From: Rhizobium terrae
Lineage (GTDB): Bacteria > Pseudomonadota > Alphaproteobacteria > Rhizobiales > Rhizobiaceae
Length of the DNA: 64,000 bases
Assembly (NCBI RefSeq): GCF_003425685.1
Contig: NZ_QJKM01000021.1
Coordinates: 1 to 64,000, forward strand
Reading direction: 5' to 3'
A program made the translations under genes and the position numbers. The first letter of the stretch is position 1, and every line of letters starts with the position of its first letter. Under the pieces are notes generated by a model. The model had not been told where the DNA came from, made no database searches, and saw only the letters and a list, made by a program, of their open reading frames with translations. Below, piece by piece: positions 41,691 to 50,218 of the stretch.

Positions 41691-41985
41691 GACGCTTCGG
41701 GCGGGTGAGGATTTTCCTCATCCGTCCTCTTCTCTCCGCATGCCAGGCATCGTAGGCGGCCTGCATGCGAAGCCAGATGGCCGCGCCATCGCCGAACATC
41801 TTGCCGAGCCGCGCCGCCACGGAAGGCGAAACGGGCTTCCTCTCCCGGATGATGTCATAGAGCTGCTGACGGGAAATGCCGAGCAGTTCAGCGATTTCCA
41901 CCTTCGTCTTGCCGGTGGCGAGGATAATTTCCTCCACCAAGGCGCCGGCTTTCGCTGCGGCAACCAAGGGAAGAATTTTCGATAA
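41674..41985 (-). pseudogene. HigA-like antitoxin remnant without N-terminus or toxin partner
   Basis: The minus strand encodes ILATGKTKVEIAELLGISR and RERKPVSPSVAARLGKMFGD, then AAIWLRMQAAYDAWHAERR: the XRE HTH core of HigA/VapI antitoxins. The usual start (a Met followed by PVHPGEIL) is missing; in its place is KILPLVAAAKAGALVEEI with no ATG and only weak TTG options (41967, 41940) without ribosome binding sites. No HigB toxin gene is next to it, and its tail overlaps xylA. It looks like a decayed or orphan antitoxin. If a TTG start works, a short DNA-binding protein might still be made. Confidence 0.6.
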
Positions 41986-42024
41986 GCGATTGCTACGCCG
42001 TTCGTATCTGCCCGCCAAATTTGC

Positions 42025-42037
42025 TTTACGTACCTCA
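42025..42037 (+). promoter_or_regulatory. Shared box and promoter of the sugar ABC operon
   Basis: TTTACGTACCTCA, identical to 37553-37565. TTTACG (42025-42030), 16 bp, CTAGCG form the probable promoter, then GGGAGGAG. The remainder of the 472-bp space between xylA and the ABC ATPase holds the antitoxin remnant (41674-41985) and an untranslated leader of about 100 bp. Confidence 0.55.
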
Positions 42038-42161
42038 GTATCTAGGCTAGCGTCTCTTCGGGAGGAGTTCGGGTGCAGTCTATCGTTTTCATACACGCTG
42101 TCGGTGTTGCGGCGGTCCGGTGTCGGGCGGCGCGCGGTCTTCGTTTGGCAGGCGGCAGGCG

Positions 42162-43685
42162 ATGAGTACGGCTGGAACGATGGCCTCCGCGCCGCTCCTC
42201 GAAGCGACCGGCCTTTCCAAGACATTCGGCATCGTCGAGGTGTTGAAGGACATCAATATCGCCGTGCGGGCAGGAGAAGTTCACGCCATCATTGGCGAAA
42301 ACGGTGCCGGCAAATCGACGCTGATGAAGATCCTGGCCGGCAACCAGCCGCCGACCCGTGGCGAGATGCGCATGGACGGCGAAGTGGTGACGTTCTCCGG
42401 CCCGGTCGACGCGGAACATCGCGGCATCGTGCTTGTGCACCAGGAAATCCTGCTGGCGCCCGATCTCACCGTCGCCCAGAACATCTATCTCGGCCGCGAG
42501 GTCCGCAAAGGTTTGACCCTCGACGACCGCACCATGAACGAGGGCGCCGCAAAGGCGATCCGCGATCTCGGCGGCGATCTCGATCCGAACGCCATCGTGT
42601 CGCGCCTTTCCATCGCCCAGCGCCAGTTGGTGCAGATCGCGCGCGTGCTGCTCGTTCCACACCGCATCGTCATCTTCGACGAGCCGACAGCCTCGCTCAC
42701 GCCGCACGAGACCGAGGCGCTGCTGAAGGTCATCAGGCAAATCCGCGCCAAGGGCGTCGGCGTGCTCTACATTTCCCATCGCCTGCCGGAGGTGAAGGAG
42801 ATCGCCGACCGGGTGACGGTGCTGCGCGACGGCCGCCTCGTCGCCACCCACGAGGCGAGCGAACTGCAGCCGGCGGACATGGCCCGGCTGATGGTCGGCC
42901 GCGACGTCGCCAAGCTCTATCCGGACCGGCATGCCGCGGAAACCCGCGAGGTGGTGCTGGACGTCGAGCATTTCAACGTGCCGGGTTATGCGCAAGATGC
43001 GTCGTTCAAGCTGCGCAGAGGCGAAATTCTGGGCTTCGCCGGCCTTGTCGGCGCAGGGCGCACGGAGCTGATGGAGGGCATGGTGGGCCTGCGCTCCGGC
43101 CGCGGTTCCGTCCGTCTCAACGGCAATCCGGTCAGCTTAACCGACGTGCATTCGAGCCTCAAGGCCGGTGTCGCCTATCTCTCCGAGGATCGCAAGGGCA
43201 AGGGCCTGCTGCTCGCCAAGGACCTGCTCGTCAACCTGACGCTCGCCTCGCTCGGCAAGTTCACCGGCTTCTTGCAGATCGATCGCAGGAAGGAAGCCCA
43301 GGCGCTCGACGAGGCGATCCGCGATTTCGACATCCGCACCGGCACCAAGAACATCCTCGCCGGTCAGCTTTCCGGCGGCAACCAGCAGAAGCTCCTGCTG
43401 GCCAAGATGATGCTGCTCGATCCGCAGGTCGTCATCATCGACGAACCGACGCGTGGTATCGATATCGGCAACAAGGAACAGATCTACAAATTCATCGCCG
43501 CGCTTTCGGAAGAGGGGCGTTCGATCATCGTCGTTTCCTCCGAAATGCCGGAACTGATCGGCATCTGCGATCGTATCCTCGTCATGCGCTCCGGCCGGAT
43601 CGTCGGCGAGGTGACGGGAGAACACATGAACGAAAACGAGATCGTCCAGCTGGCGACGGGCGTCAAATCCGGGGAGGCCGCTTGA
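42162..43685 (+). CDS. Sugar ABC transporter ATP-binding protein (RbsA/XylG type)
   Basis: About 507 residues from the ATG at 42162 (AGGCGGCAGGCG before it; a GTG 42 bp upstream is less likely). It has two fused ABC domains. First: Walker A GENGAGKST, signature LSIAQRQLVQIARVL, Walker B VIFDEPTASLT. Second: degenerate Walker A GLVGAGRTELMEG, signature LSGGNQQKLLLAKMML, Walker B VVIIDEPTRGID. This double-domain layout is typical of monosaccharide importers for ribose, xylose, galactose or inositol. The permease starts 2 bp after its stop. Confidence 0.93.
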   Translation: MSTAGTMASAPLLEATGLSKTFGIVEVLKDINIAVRAGEVHAIIGENGAGKSTLMKILAGNQPPTRGEMRMDGEVVTFSGPVDAEHRGIVLVHQEILLAPDLTVAQNIYLGREVRKGLTLDDRTMNEGAAKAIRDLGGDLDPNAIVSRLSIAQRQLVQIARVLLVPHRIVIFDEPTASLTPHETEALLKVIRQIRAKGVGVLYISHRLPEVKEIADRVTVLRDGRLVATHEASELQPADMARLMVGRDVAKLYPDRHAAETREVVLDVEHFNVPGYAQDASFKLRRGEILGFAGLVGAGRTELMEGMVGLRSGRGSVRLNGNPVSLTDVHSSLKAGVAYLSEDRKGKGLLLAKDLLVNLTLASLGKFTGFLQIDRRKEAQALDEAIRDFDIRTGTKNILAGQLSGGNQQKLLLAKMMLLDPQVVIIDEPTRGIDIGNKEQIYKFIAALSEEGRSIIVVSSEMPELIGICDRILVMRSGRIVGEVTGEHMNENEIVQLATGVKSGEAA

Positions 43686-43687
43686 GC

Positions 43688-44686
43688 ATGACATCCGTTA
43701 CCGATACGGCCAAGGCGCCGAAGACCTCCCGCGACTGGGACATGGCGGCGATCGCGCCGTTCATCGCGCTGGCGCTGCTCCTATTGCTCGGCTATTTCGC
43801 CAATCCGAATTTCGTCTCGATCGCCAACCTTAGCAACGTCGTCACCCGCAGCGCCTTTATCGCCATCATCGCGCTCGGCGCGACCTATGTGATGACCGCC
43901 GGCGGGCTTGATCTTTCGGTTGGTTCGATGCTCGCCTTCGTGGCGAGCCTGATGATCATGTTCATGAATTCGGGATCGATCGCCGATCCGATGTCGATGC
44001 TGCTCGCCGCCATGGCGCTGGCGCTCGCGCTGGGGGCGGCTTGCGGGCTGGCGAACGGGCTGATCACCACGCTCGGCAAGATCGAGCCCTTCATCGCCAC
44101 GCTCGGTACGATGGGCATCTATCGCGGCCTCACCTATTGGCTATCCCAGGGCGGTGCGATCACCGTGCGCGACCGCGATCTGCTGACGCTCTACCGGCCC
44201 TTCTATTCCGGTTCGGTGCTCGGCGTGCCGGTGCCGATCTTGGTCATTCTGGTGACGACGGCAATCTGCGCCTTCGTGCTCTACCGCACCCGTTACGGCC
44301 GGCACGTGACGGCCGTCGGGTCCAACGAGGACGTGGCACGTTATTCCGGCATCTCGATCAACCGGGTCCGCACCATCACCTATGTCATCCAGGGGCTCTG
44401 CGTCGGCGTCGCCGTGCTGCTCTACGTGCCGCGCCTCGGTTCGACGTCTGCGACGACCGGCAGTTTCTGGGAACTGCAGGCGATCACTGCCGTGGTCGTC
44501 GGCGGCACGGCGCTTCGGGGCGGGGTGGGGCGCATCTGGGGCACGGTCGCCGGCGCGATCATCCTGGAAGTGGTCGGCAACATCCTGCTGCTTTCGAACT
44601 TCGTCAGCGAATATCTGATCGGCGCGATGCAGGGCGCGATCATCATCATCGCCATGCTGGTGCAGAGGTCGCTGATGCGCAAATGA
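43688..44686 (+). CDS. Sugar ABC transporter permease (RbsC/XylH type)
   Basis: 332 residues from the ATG at 43688. About ten membrane segments. The BPD_transp_2 signatures are MTAGGLDLSVGSMLAFVASL (about 68-87), LANGLITTLGKIEPFIATLGTMGIYRG and AVVVGGTALRGGVGRIWGT near the C-terminus. It forms a homodimeric channel for the sugar. It is directly downstream of the ATPase. Confidence 0.92.
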   Translation: MTSVTDTAKAPKTSRDWDMAAIAPFIALALLLLLGYFANPNFVSIANLSNVVTRSAFIAIIALGATYVMTAGGLDLSVGSMLAFVASLMIMFMNSGSIADPMSMLLAAMALALALGAACGLANGLITTLGKIEPFIATLGTMGIYRGLTYWLSQGGAITVRDRDLLTLYRPFYSGSVLGVPVPILVILVTTAICAFVLYRTRYGRHVTAVGSNEDVARYSGISINRVRTITYVIQGLCVGVAVLLYVPRLGSTSATTGSFWELQAITAVVVGGTALRGGVGRIWGTVAGAIILEVVGNILLLSNFVSEYLIGAMQGAIIIIAMLVQRSLMRK

Positions 44687-44809
44687 CGTCTGCCGGGCAA
44701 AGCGGGAGGCTTCTGCGCCGACGGCAGGCGAGGGAGGAATTGGCCGGGCTTCTGGGTCGCGTCCGGTCTTCGATCAACAGACCTGGAATAACTTGTGGGA
44801 GAGAGAAAA

Positions 44810-45772
44810 ATGCGTAGAAGAACTTTCGGGCTGGCAGTCGCGGCACTCGCCGCGACCGTCGCAATCGGCCCGGGCTTTGCCCAGGCGCAGGACAAGAAGG
44901 TGACGATCGGCGTTTCCATTCCTGCCGCCGACCATGGCTGGACCGCCGGCGTGGTGTTCCATGCCGAACGCGTCGCCAAGCTCCTGATGAAGGAGCATCC
45001 GGGCCTCAACGTCATCGTCAAGACCTCGCCGGATGCCGCATCCCAGGCGAACGCGCTGCAGGACCTCGCCGTCCAGGGCCTCAATGCGCTGGTCATCCTG
45101 CCGACCGATCCGGATCCGCTCGTCAACTCGATCAAGGACATCAAGGACAAGGGCACGTTCGTCGCGCTCGTCGACCGCGCGCCTTCGGTCAACGACAATT
45201 CGATCCGCGACCTCTATGTGGCCGGCAACAACCCGGCCCTCGGCGAGGTCGCCGGCAAATACATTGCCAAGACCACGCCGGACGCTCAGGTCGTCGTCAT
45301 CCGCGGCCTGCCGATCCCGATCGACCAGCAGCGCCAGGATGGTTTCGACAAGGGCATCGCCGGCTCCAAGGTGAAGATCCTCGAGCGCCAGTTCGGCAAC
45401 TGGAGCCGCGACGACGCGTTCAAGGTCATGCAGGACTACCTGACCAAATACCAGAAGATCGACGTGGTCTGGTGCCAGGACGACGACATGGCCGTCGGCG
45501 TTCTCGAAGCCATCGCCCAGGCCAAGCGCACCGACATCAAGTATATCGTCGCCGGCGCCGGCTCCAAGGACATGGTGAAGAGGGTCATGGACGGCGACAA
45601 GATGGTTCCTGTCGACGTGCTCTATCCGCCGGCGATGGTGGCGACCGCCATGCAGCTCACCGCCGCCAACTTCTACGACCAGGTTCCGGTCAGCGGCACC
45701 TACATCCTCGACGCCACGCTGGTGACCAAGGAAAACGCCAAGAACTTCTACTTCCCGGATTCTCCGTTCTGA
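44810..45772 (+). CDS. Sugar ABC transporter, periplasmic substrate-binding protein (RbsB type)
   Basis: 320 residues from the ATG at 44810 (GGGAGAGAGAA before it). The signal peptide spans about 1-27 (MRRRTFGLAVAALAATVAIG ... AQA). The mature protein is Peripla_BP_4: VTIGVSIPAADHGWTAGVVFH, QALQDLAVQ-like NALQDLAVQGLNALVILPTDPD, VVVIRGLPIPIDQQRQDGF and DVVWCQDDDMAVGVLEAI. The two Trp/Asp clusters fit a pyranose site. Unusually for such operons the binding protein is third. A hairpin follows. Confidence 0.92.
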   Translation: MRRRTFGLAVAALAATVAIGPGFAQAQDKKVTIGVSIPAADHGWTAGVVFHAERVAKLLMKEHPGLNVIVKTSPDAASQANALQDLAVQGLNALVILPTDPDPLVNSIKDIKDKGTFVALVDRAPSVNDNSIRDLYVAGNNPALGEVAGKYIAKTTPDAQVVVIRGLPIPIDQQRQDGFDKGIAGSKVKILERQFGNWSRDDAFKVMQDYLTKYQKIDVVWCQDDDMAVGVLEAIAQAKRTDIKYIVAGAGSKDMVKRVMDGDKMVPVDVLYPPAMVATAMQLTAANFYDQVPVSGTYILDATLVTKENAKNFYFPDSPF

Positions 45773-45781
45773 TTTCGACAG

Positions 45782-45812
45782 GTGGTGCCCGTCTTCGTCA
45801 GGCGGGCACCAC
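45782..45812 (+). terminator. Hairpin after the sugar-binding-protein gene
   Basis: GTGGTGCCCG (45782-45791) and CGGGCACCAC (45803-45812) form a perfect 10-bp stem with an 11-nt loop, directly after the stop codon. No T-run follows. It may be a stabilising 3' hairpin or a weak terminator. Confidence 0.55.
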
Positions 45813-45820
45813 GTCTACCG

Positions 45821-45938
45821 CCGTCATCCCTGTGCTCGAGGCAGGGATCCAGCAGCGCTGCGTCTGCGGCGTGGGAGAGTCCTTTCACGAGAAGGGCTTC
45901 GCTTGGCTGGATGCCTGTGACGAGCACAGGAATGACGG
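45821..45938. repeat. Diverged copy of the large inverted-repeat element
   Basis: It starts CCGTCATCCCTGTGCTCGAG and ends GAGCACAGGAATGACGG. Arms of about 32 bp are imperfectly inverted and match those of the element at 28525-28651; the middle also carries GCGTCTGCGGCGTG-like sequence. It lies between the ABC operon and the TIM-barrel gene. Confidence 0.75.
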
Positions 45939-45987
45939 ATGCGGGACCATCCGCAGTCCGATTGCACTTAGCCAAAGAGGAAACACG

Positions 45988-47040
45988 ATGAAGACGATCA
46001 AGGGCCCGGCCATCTTTCTCGGTCAGTTCGCGGGTGACGCCGCGCCGTTCAACTCCTGGGACGCGATCACCAAATGGGCGGCGGAAAAGGGTTATGTCGG
46101 GGTGCAGGTGCCGACCTGGGCCAGCCAGCTCATCGACCTCAAGAAAGCTGCATCCTCGAAGGATTATTGCGATGAATTCGCCGGCATCGCCAAGGGCAAT
46201 GGCATCGAGGTGACCGAGCTCTCGACCCATCTGCAGGGCCAGCTCGTCGCGGTGCATCCGGCCTATGACGAGGCTTTCGACGGTTTCGCGGCACCTGAGG
46301 TGCGCGGCAACCCGAAGGCGCGCCAGGCCTGGGCCGTCGAGCAGGTGAAGATGGCGCTCAGCGCTTCCATGAACCTCGGCATCAAGGCGCATGCGACCTT
46401 TTCCGGCGCGCTCGCCTGGCCATTCATTTATCCTTGGCCGCAGCGTCCGGCCGGTCTCGTCGAGACCGCCTTCGACGAGCTTGCAAAGCGCTGGACGCCG
46501 ATCCTCGACCATGCCGAGGAGTGCGGCGTCGACGTCTGCTACGAGATCCATCCGGGCGAGGACCTGCATGACGGCGTCACCTTCGAAATGTTCCTGGAGC
46601 GCGTGAAGAACCATAAGCGCGCCAACATGCTCTACGATCCGTCGCACTACGTGCTGCAATGCCTCGACTATCTCGACCACATCGATATCTACAAGGACCG
46701 GATCAAGATGTTCCACGTCAAGGACGCGGAATTCAACCCGACCGGCCGGCAGGGCGTCTATGGCGGTTACCAAGGCTGGGTCAATCGCGCCGGCCGCTTC
46801 CGTTCTCCCGGTGACGGCCAGGTCGATTTCGGCTCGATCTTCTCCAAGATGGCCGCCAACGATTTCGACGGCTGGGCCGTCGTGGAATGGGAATGCGCGC
46901 TCAAAAATTCCGAGGACGGCGCGCGCGAAGGCGCCGAATTCGTCAAGGCGCATATCATCCGGGTCACGGAGAAGGCTTTCGACGATTTCGCTTCCGGCGG
47001 TACGGACGAAGCGGCCAACCGGCGGATGCTGGGGCTTTAA
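45988..47040 (+). CDS. Xylose-isomerase-like TIM barrel (sugar phosphate isomerase/epimerase family)
   Basis: 350 residues from the ATG at 45988 (AAAGAGGAAA before it). AP_endonuc_2-type TIM barrel. A full set of metal/catalytic residues can be traced: Glu186 and His188 in CYEIHPGED, Asp217 and His220 in YDPSHYVLQ, His243 and Asp246 in MFHVKDAEF, Glu300 in VVEWE. Family members are epimerases, isomerases, dehydratases or 3-keto-glycoside lyases. It precedes a Gfo/Idh/MocA dehydrogenase, a pairing known from inositol, rhizopine and 3-keto-glycoside pathways. The true substrate is unknown. Confidence 0.88.
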   Translation: MKTIKGPAIFLGQFAGDAAPFNSWDAITKWAAEKGYVGVQVPTWASQLIDLKKAASSKDYCDEFAGIAKGNGIEVTELSTHLQGQLVAVHPAYDEAFDGFAAPEVRGNPKARQAWAVEQVKMALSASMNLGIKAHATFSGALAWPFIYPWPQRPAGLVETAFDELAKRWTPILDHAEECGVDVCYEIHPGEDLHDGVTFEMFLERVKNHKRANMLYDPSHYVLQCLDYLDHIDIYKDRIKMFHVKDAEFNPTGRQGVYGGYQGWVNRAGRFRSPGDGQVDFGSIFSKMAANDFDGWAVVEWECALKNSEDGAREGAEFVKAHIIRVTEKAFDDFASGGTDEAANRRMLGL

Positions 47041-47064
47041 GATGTCTATCCGATAACAAGTTTG

Positions 47065-47199
47065 CCCCTCACCCTATCCCTTTTCCCGCCTGCAAGGAGA
47101 GGGGGCCCGCGATGCTCATTGGTCGAGATGGGCGGAGAGGGGGCGGCACATGCCTTCTCCCCGCTTGCGGGGAGAAGGTGGCGGCAGCCGGATGAGGGG
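47065..47199. repeat. RIME-like intergenic palindromic element
   Basis: It begins CCCCTCACCCTATCCCTTTTC and ends with CCGGATGAGGGG. It contains the perfect hairpin CCTTCTCCCCGC/GCGGGGAGAAGG (about 47152-47178), the same core as at 26801. Same orientation as the 40198 copy. It lies between the TIM-barrel and dehydrogenase genes. Confidence 0.8.
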
Positions 47200-47232
47200 C
47201 GGCCGCAAACCAATTTGTTCAGGAGAGGTAAT

Positions 47233-48405
47233 ATGGCAATCGAAGGTAAGGACGAACAGGCGCGGCAGCCGCGCATCCGGCTCGGCATGGTGGGGGGCGG
47301 CTCGGGCGCCTTCATCGGTGCGGTGCACCGCATGGCGGCGCGGTTGGACGATCAGTTCGAGCTGGTGGCGGGAGCGCTCTCCTCGACGCCTGAGAAGGCG
47401 ATCGCTTCAGGCCGCGATCTCGGGCTCGACCCGTCGCGCAATTACGGCTCCTACAAGGAAATGGCGATCCGCGAGGCGCGGCTGAAGGACGGCATCGAGG
47501 CGGTGTCGATCGTCACGCCGAACCATGTGCATTACGACGCGGCCAAGGAATTCCTGCGGCGCGGGATCCATGTCATCTGCGACAAGCCGCTCACCTCCAA
47601 CCTCGCCGACGCCAGGAAACTGAAGAAGGTGGCGGACGAGAGCAAGGCGCTCTTCATCCTCACCCACAACTACACGGGCTATCCGATGGTGCGCCAGGCC
47701 CGCGAGATGGTCGCCAATGGCGACCTGGGAAAGATCCGTGTCGTACAGGTGGAATATCCGCAGGACTGGCTGACGGAAGCCGTCGAACAGACCGGCGCCA
47801 AGCAGGCCGTCTGGCGTACCGATCCGGCCCAATCGGGTGCCGGCGGTTCGACCGGCGATATCGGCACGCATGCCTATAACCTCGCCGCCTTCATTACTGG
47901 CCTGACGCTCGAAAGCCTCGCCGCCGATCTCGACAGTTTCGTCGAAGGCCGCCGTCTCGATGACAACGCCCATGTCCTGCTGCGCTTCGATGGCGGCGCC
48001 AAGGGCATGCTGTGGTGCAGTCAGGTGGCGCCGGGCCACGAGAACGGCCTGAAGATCCGCGTCTACGGCACCAGGGGCGGCATCGAATGGGTACAGGCCG
48101 ATCCGAACTATCTGTGGTTCACGCCGTTCGGCGAGCCGAAGCGCCTGCTGACCCGTGCCGGCGCCGGCGCCGGTCCCGCGGCCGCCCGCGTCTCGCGCAT
48201 CCCGTCCGGCCATCCGGAAGGCTATCTCGAAGCCTTCGCGACGATCTATACGGAAGCGGCGCACGCGATCAACGCGGTGAAGAACGGCGCGGCGATCGGC
48301 AAGGACGTCATCTACCCGACTGTCGACGACGGGGTGAAGGGTGTGGCTTTCGTGGAAGCCTGCGTGGCGTCTTCGAAGAAGAACGGGGCCTGGGTAAAGC
48401 TGTAA
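47233..48405 (+). CDS. Gfo/Idh/MocA-family oxidoreductase
   Basis: 390 residues from the ATG at 47233 (AGGAGAGG before it). N-terminal Rossmann fold with RLGMVGGGSGAFIGAVHRMA (about 16-35) for NAD(P). The conserved Lys118 lies in CDKPLTSNL (the EKP-type motif), and the catalytic Asp209/His213 lie in STGDIGTHAYN. The C-terminal alpha/beta domain is typical. These enzymes oxidise ring hydroxyls of sugars, inositols or glycosides, often at C3. With the preceding TIM barrel and the following GH1 it suggests catabolism of a glycoside or a modified sugar. Confidence 0.9.
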   Translation: MAIEGKDEQARQPRIRLGMVGGGSGAFIGAVHRMAARLDDQFELVAGALSSTPEKAIASGRDLGLDPSRNYGSYKEMAIREARLKDGIEAVSIVTPNHVHYDAAKEFLRRGIHVICDKPLTSNLADARKLKKVADESKALFILTHNYTGYPMVRQAREMVANGDLGKIRVVQVEYPQDWLTEAVEQTGAKQAVWRTDPAQSGAGGSTGDIGTHAYNLAAFITGLTLESLAADLDSFVEGRRLDDNAHVLLRFDGGAKGMLWCSQVAPGHENGLKIRVYGTRGGIEWVQADPNYLWFTPFGEPKRLLTRAGAGAGPAAARVSRIPSGHPEGYLEAFATIYTEAAHAINAVKNGAAIGKDVIYPTVDDGVKGVAFVEACVASSKKNGAWVKL

Positions 48406-48412
48406 CGCTACC

Positions 48413-48541
48413 ACTATCCTCTCCTCGTGACGAAGGGGAGAGGATAGGCCTCCGCGCAGCCGTGTGCGGGCGGAAAGGCTGCAGCTTGTGCCTTTCTCCC
48501 TGTCAAAACGGGAGAAGGCGGCGGCAGCTGGATGAGGGTGG
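48413..48541. repeat. Diverged RIME-like element
   Basis: ACTATCCTCTCCTCGTGAC...GGGGAGAGGATAGG forms one hairpin (about 48414-48448), and CTTTCTCCCTGTC/AACGGGAGAAGGC forms another, ending CAGCTGGATGAGGGTGGG. It is a degenerate member of the same family, in the 272-bp gap before the GH1 gene. The rest of the gap shows no gene. Confidence 0.6.
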
Positions 48542-48677
48542 GCCCGAGATCCGGGGCCGCATCCCTGCAACGTTGCAGAAATCCCTCCTTTACCCTGTAC
48601 AACCATGCCGACCTTCGTTAAACCGCCGCGCAATGACGGCTTTTGAAGCCGGTTGAACCAGACAGGCTGGCATTATC

Positions 48678-50072
48678 ATGAATAAAACGCCCGATCCGAA
48701 AACCTTCGCTTCCCGTTTCCCCGGCGATTTTCTCTGGGGTGTCGCGACGGCATCCTACCAGATCGAGGGTTCGACCAGAGCGGATGGGCGCAAGCCTTCC
48801 ATCTGGGATGCGTTTTCCAACATGCCGGGCCGCGTCTATCAGGGGCATAACGGCGATGTCGCCTGCGATCATTACAATCGCTGGGAACAGGATCTCGATC
48901 TCATCAAGGAGATGGGTGTCGAGGCCTACCGGTTTTCGATCGCCTGGCCGCGCATCATTCCCGAGGGGACAGGCCGCATCAACGAAAAAGGGCTCGATTT
49001 CTACGATCGCCTCATCGACGGCTGCAAGGCGCGCGGCATCAAGACCTATGCGACGCTCTATCACTGGGACCTGCCGCTTGCGCTGATGGGCGACGGCGGC
49101 TGGGCGGCACGCTCGACGGCCTATGCCTTCCAGCGTTATGCCAAGGTGGTGATGGCACGGCTCGGCGACCGGCTGGATGCCGTCGCAACCTTCAACGAGC
49201 CCTGGTGCATTGTCTGGCTCAGCCATCTCTACGGCATCCATGCACCGGGTGAGCGCAACATGCAGGCGGCGCTCGCCGCCATGCACCATGTCAATCTGGC
49301 GCACGGTTTCGGCGTGGAGGCGATCCGCCACGTCACCCCGAATGTACCGGTCGGCATCGTCATCAACGCCTCCTCGATCATTCCTGGCTCCGACAGCGCC
49401 GCGGATCTTGCGGCCGGCGAACGCGCCCATCAGTTCCACAACGGCGTCTTCTTCGAGCCGGTCTTCAAGGGCGAATATCCCAAGGAATTCCACGCGGCGC
49501 TCGGCGACCGCATGCCGGCCGTGGAAGAGGGCGACCTGAAGGTGATCAGCCAGAAGCTCGACTGGTGGGGCCTCAACTACTACAAGCCGGATCGCGTCCA
49601 TGACGATGCGGAGCGCAAGGGCGATTTCCCGTGGACCGTGGAGGCGAAACCTGCCAGCGACGTGAAGACGGATATCGGCTGGGAAGTCTATGCGCCAGGC
49701 CTGAAACTGCTCGTCGAGGACCTCTACCGCCGCTACGACCTGCCGGACTGCTACATCACCGAAAACGGCGCCTGCTACAACATGGAGCCGAAAGACGGCG
49801 AGGTGGATGACCAGCCGCGTCTCGACTATTATGTCGATCACCTCTCGGTGGTCGCAGACCTGATCGGGCAAGGCTATCCGATGAAAGGTTACTTCGCCTG
49901 GAGCCTGATGGACAATTTCGAGTGGGCGGAAGGGTATCGCATGCGGTTCGGCCTGGTGCATGTGAACTACGAGACCCAGGAGCGGACGATCAAGAAAAGC
50001 GGCAAGTGGTATCGGGCGCTCGCCGCGCAGTTTCCCAAGGGCAATTTCACGCCGGCAAAGCCGGGAGAGTGA
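48678..50072 (+). CDS. Glycoside hydrolase family 1 beta-glucosidase/beta-glycosidase
   Basis: A 464-residue GH1 enzyme. It begins with the GH1 N-terminal signature FPGDFLWGVATASYQIEG. The acid/base is Glu174 in TFNEPW and the nucleophile is Glu362 in CYITENGACY. Aglycone-side sequence WSLMDNFEWAEGYRMRFGLVHV is standard. No signal peptide, so it is cytoplasmic and acts on imported glycosides or oligosaccharides. It releases glucose, galactose, fucose or xylose depending on the enzyme. In this regulon, beside xylose genes, beta-xyloside or beta-glucoside hydrolysis is plausible. Confidence 0.94.
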   Translation: MNKTPDPKTFASRFPGDFLWGVATASYQIEGSTRADGRKPSIWDAFSNMPGRVYQGHNGDVACDHYNRWEQDLDLIKEMGVEAYRFSIAWPRIIPEGTGRINEKGLDFYDRLIDGCKARGIKTYATLYHWDLPLALMGDGGWAARSTAYAFQRYAKVVMARLGDRLDAVATFNEPWCIVWLSHLYGIHAPGERNMQAALAAMHHVNLAHGFGVEAIRHVTPNVPVGIVINASSIIPGSDSAADLAAGERAHQFHNGVFFEPVFKGEYPKEFHAALGDRMPAVEEGDLKVISQKLDWWGLNYYKPDRVHDDAERKGDFPWTVEAKPASDVKTDIGWEVYAPGLKLLVEDLYRRYDLPDCYITENGACYNMEPKDGEVDDQPRLDYYVDHLSVVADLIGQGYPMKGYFAWSLMDNFEWAEGYRMRFGLVHVNYETQERTIKKSGKWYRALAAQFPKGNFTPAKPGE

Positions 50073-50218
50073 TCGGCTTGCCGGCGGATGCCCCGCCCGG
50101 TCGAGAGGTATGGAATTGTCGCGCCGCTCATCTCATATCTATGTGCGCCTGATACGGAATTTGGGCGATTGTTAAGGTATGGCTGATATATGTCGTCTCC
50201 GATGACGGAGATGAAGCC

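Noticed and set aside
28525..45938. An insertion sequence or composite transposon bounded by the two large inverted-repeat elements
   Set aside because: The elements contain no transposase, the interval between them holds core genes such as gltX and xylA in conserved order, and each element is self-contained.
3766..48541. A CRISPR array, because similar short repeats recur
   Set aside because: The repeated units are palindromic intergenic elements kilobases apart, not regularly spaced direct repeats, and no cas gene is present.
48414..48602. A small minus-strand frame before the GH1 gene
   Set aside because: It lies within a degenerate palindromic element and has no start signal or recognisable sequence.
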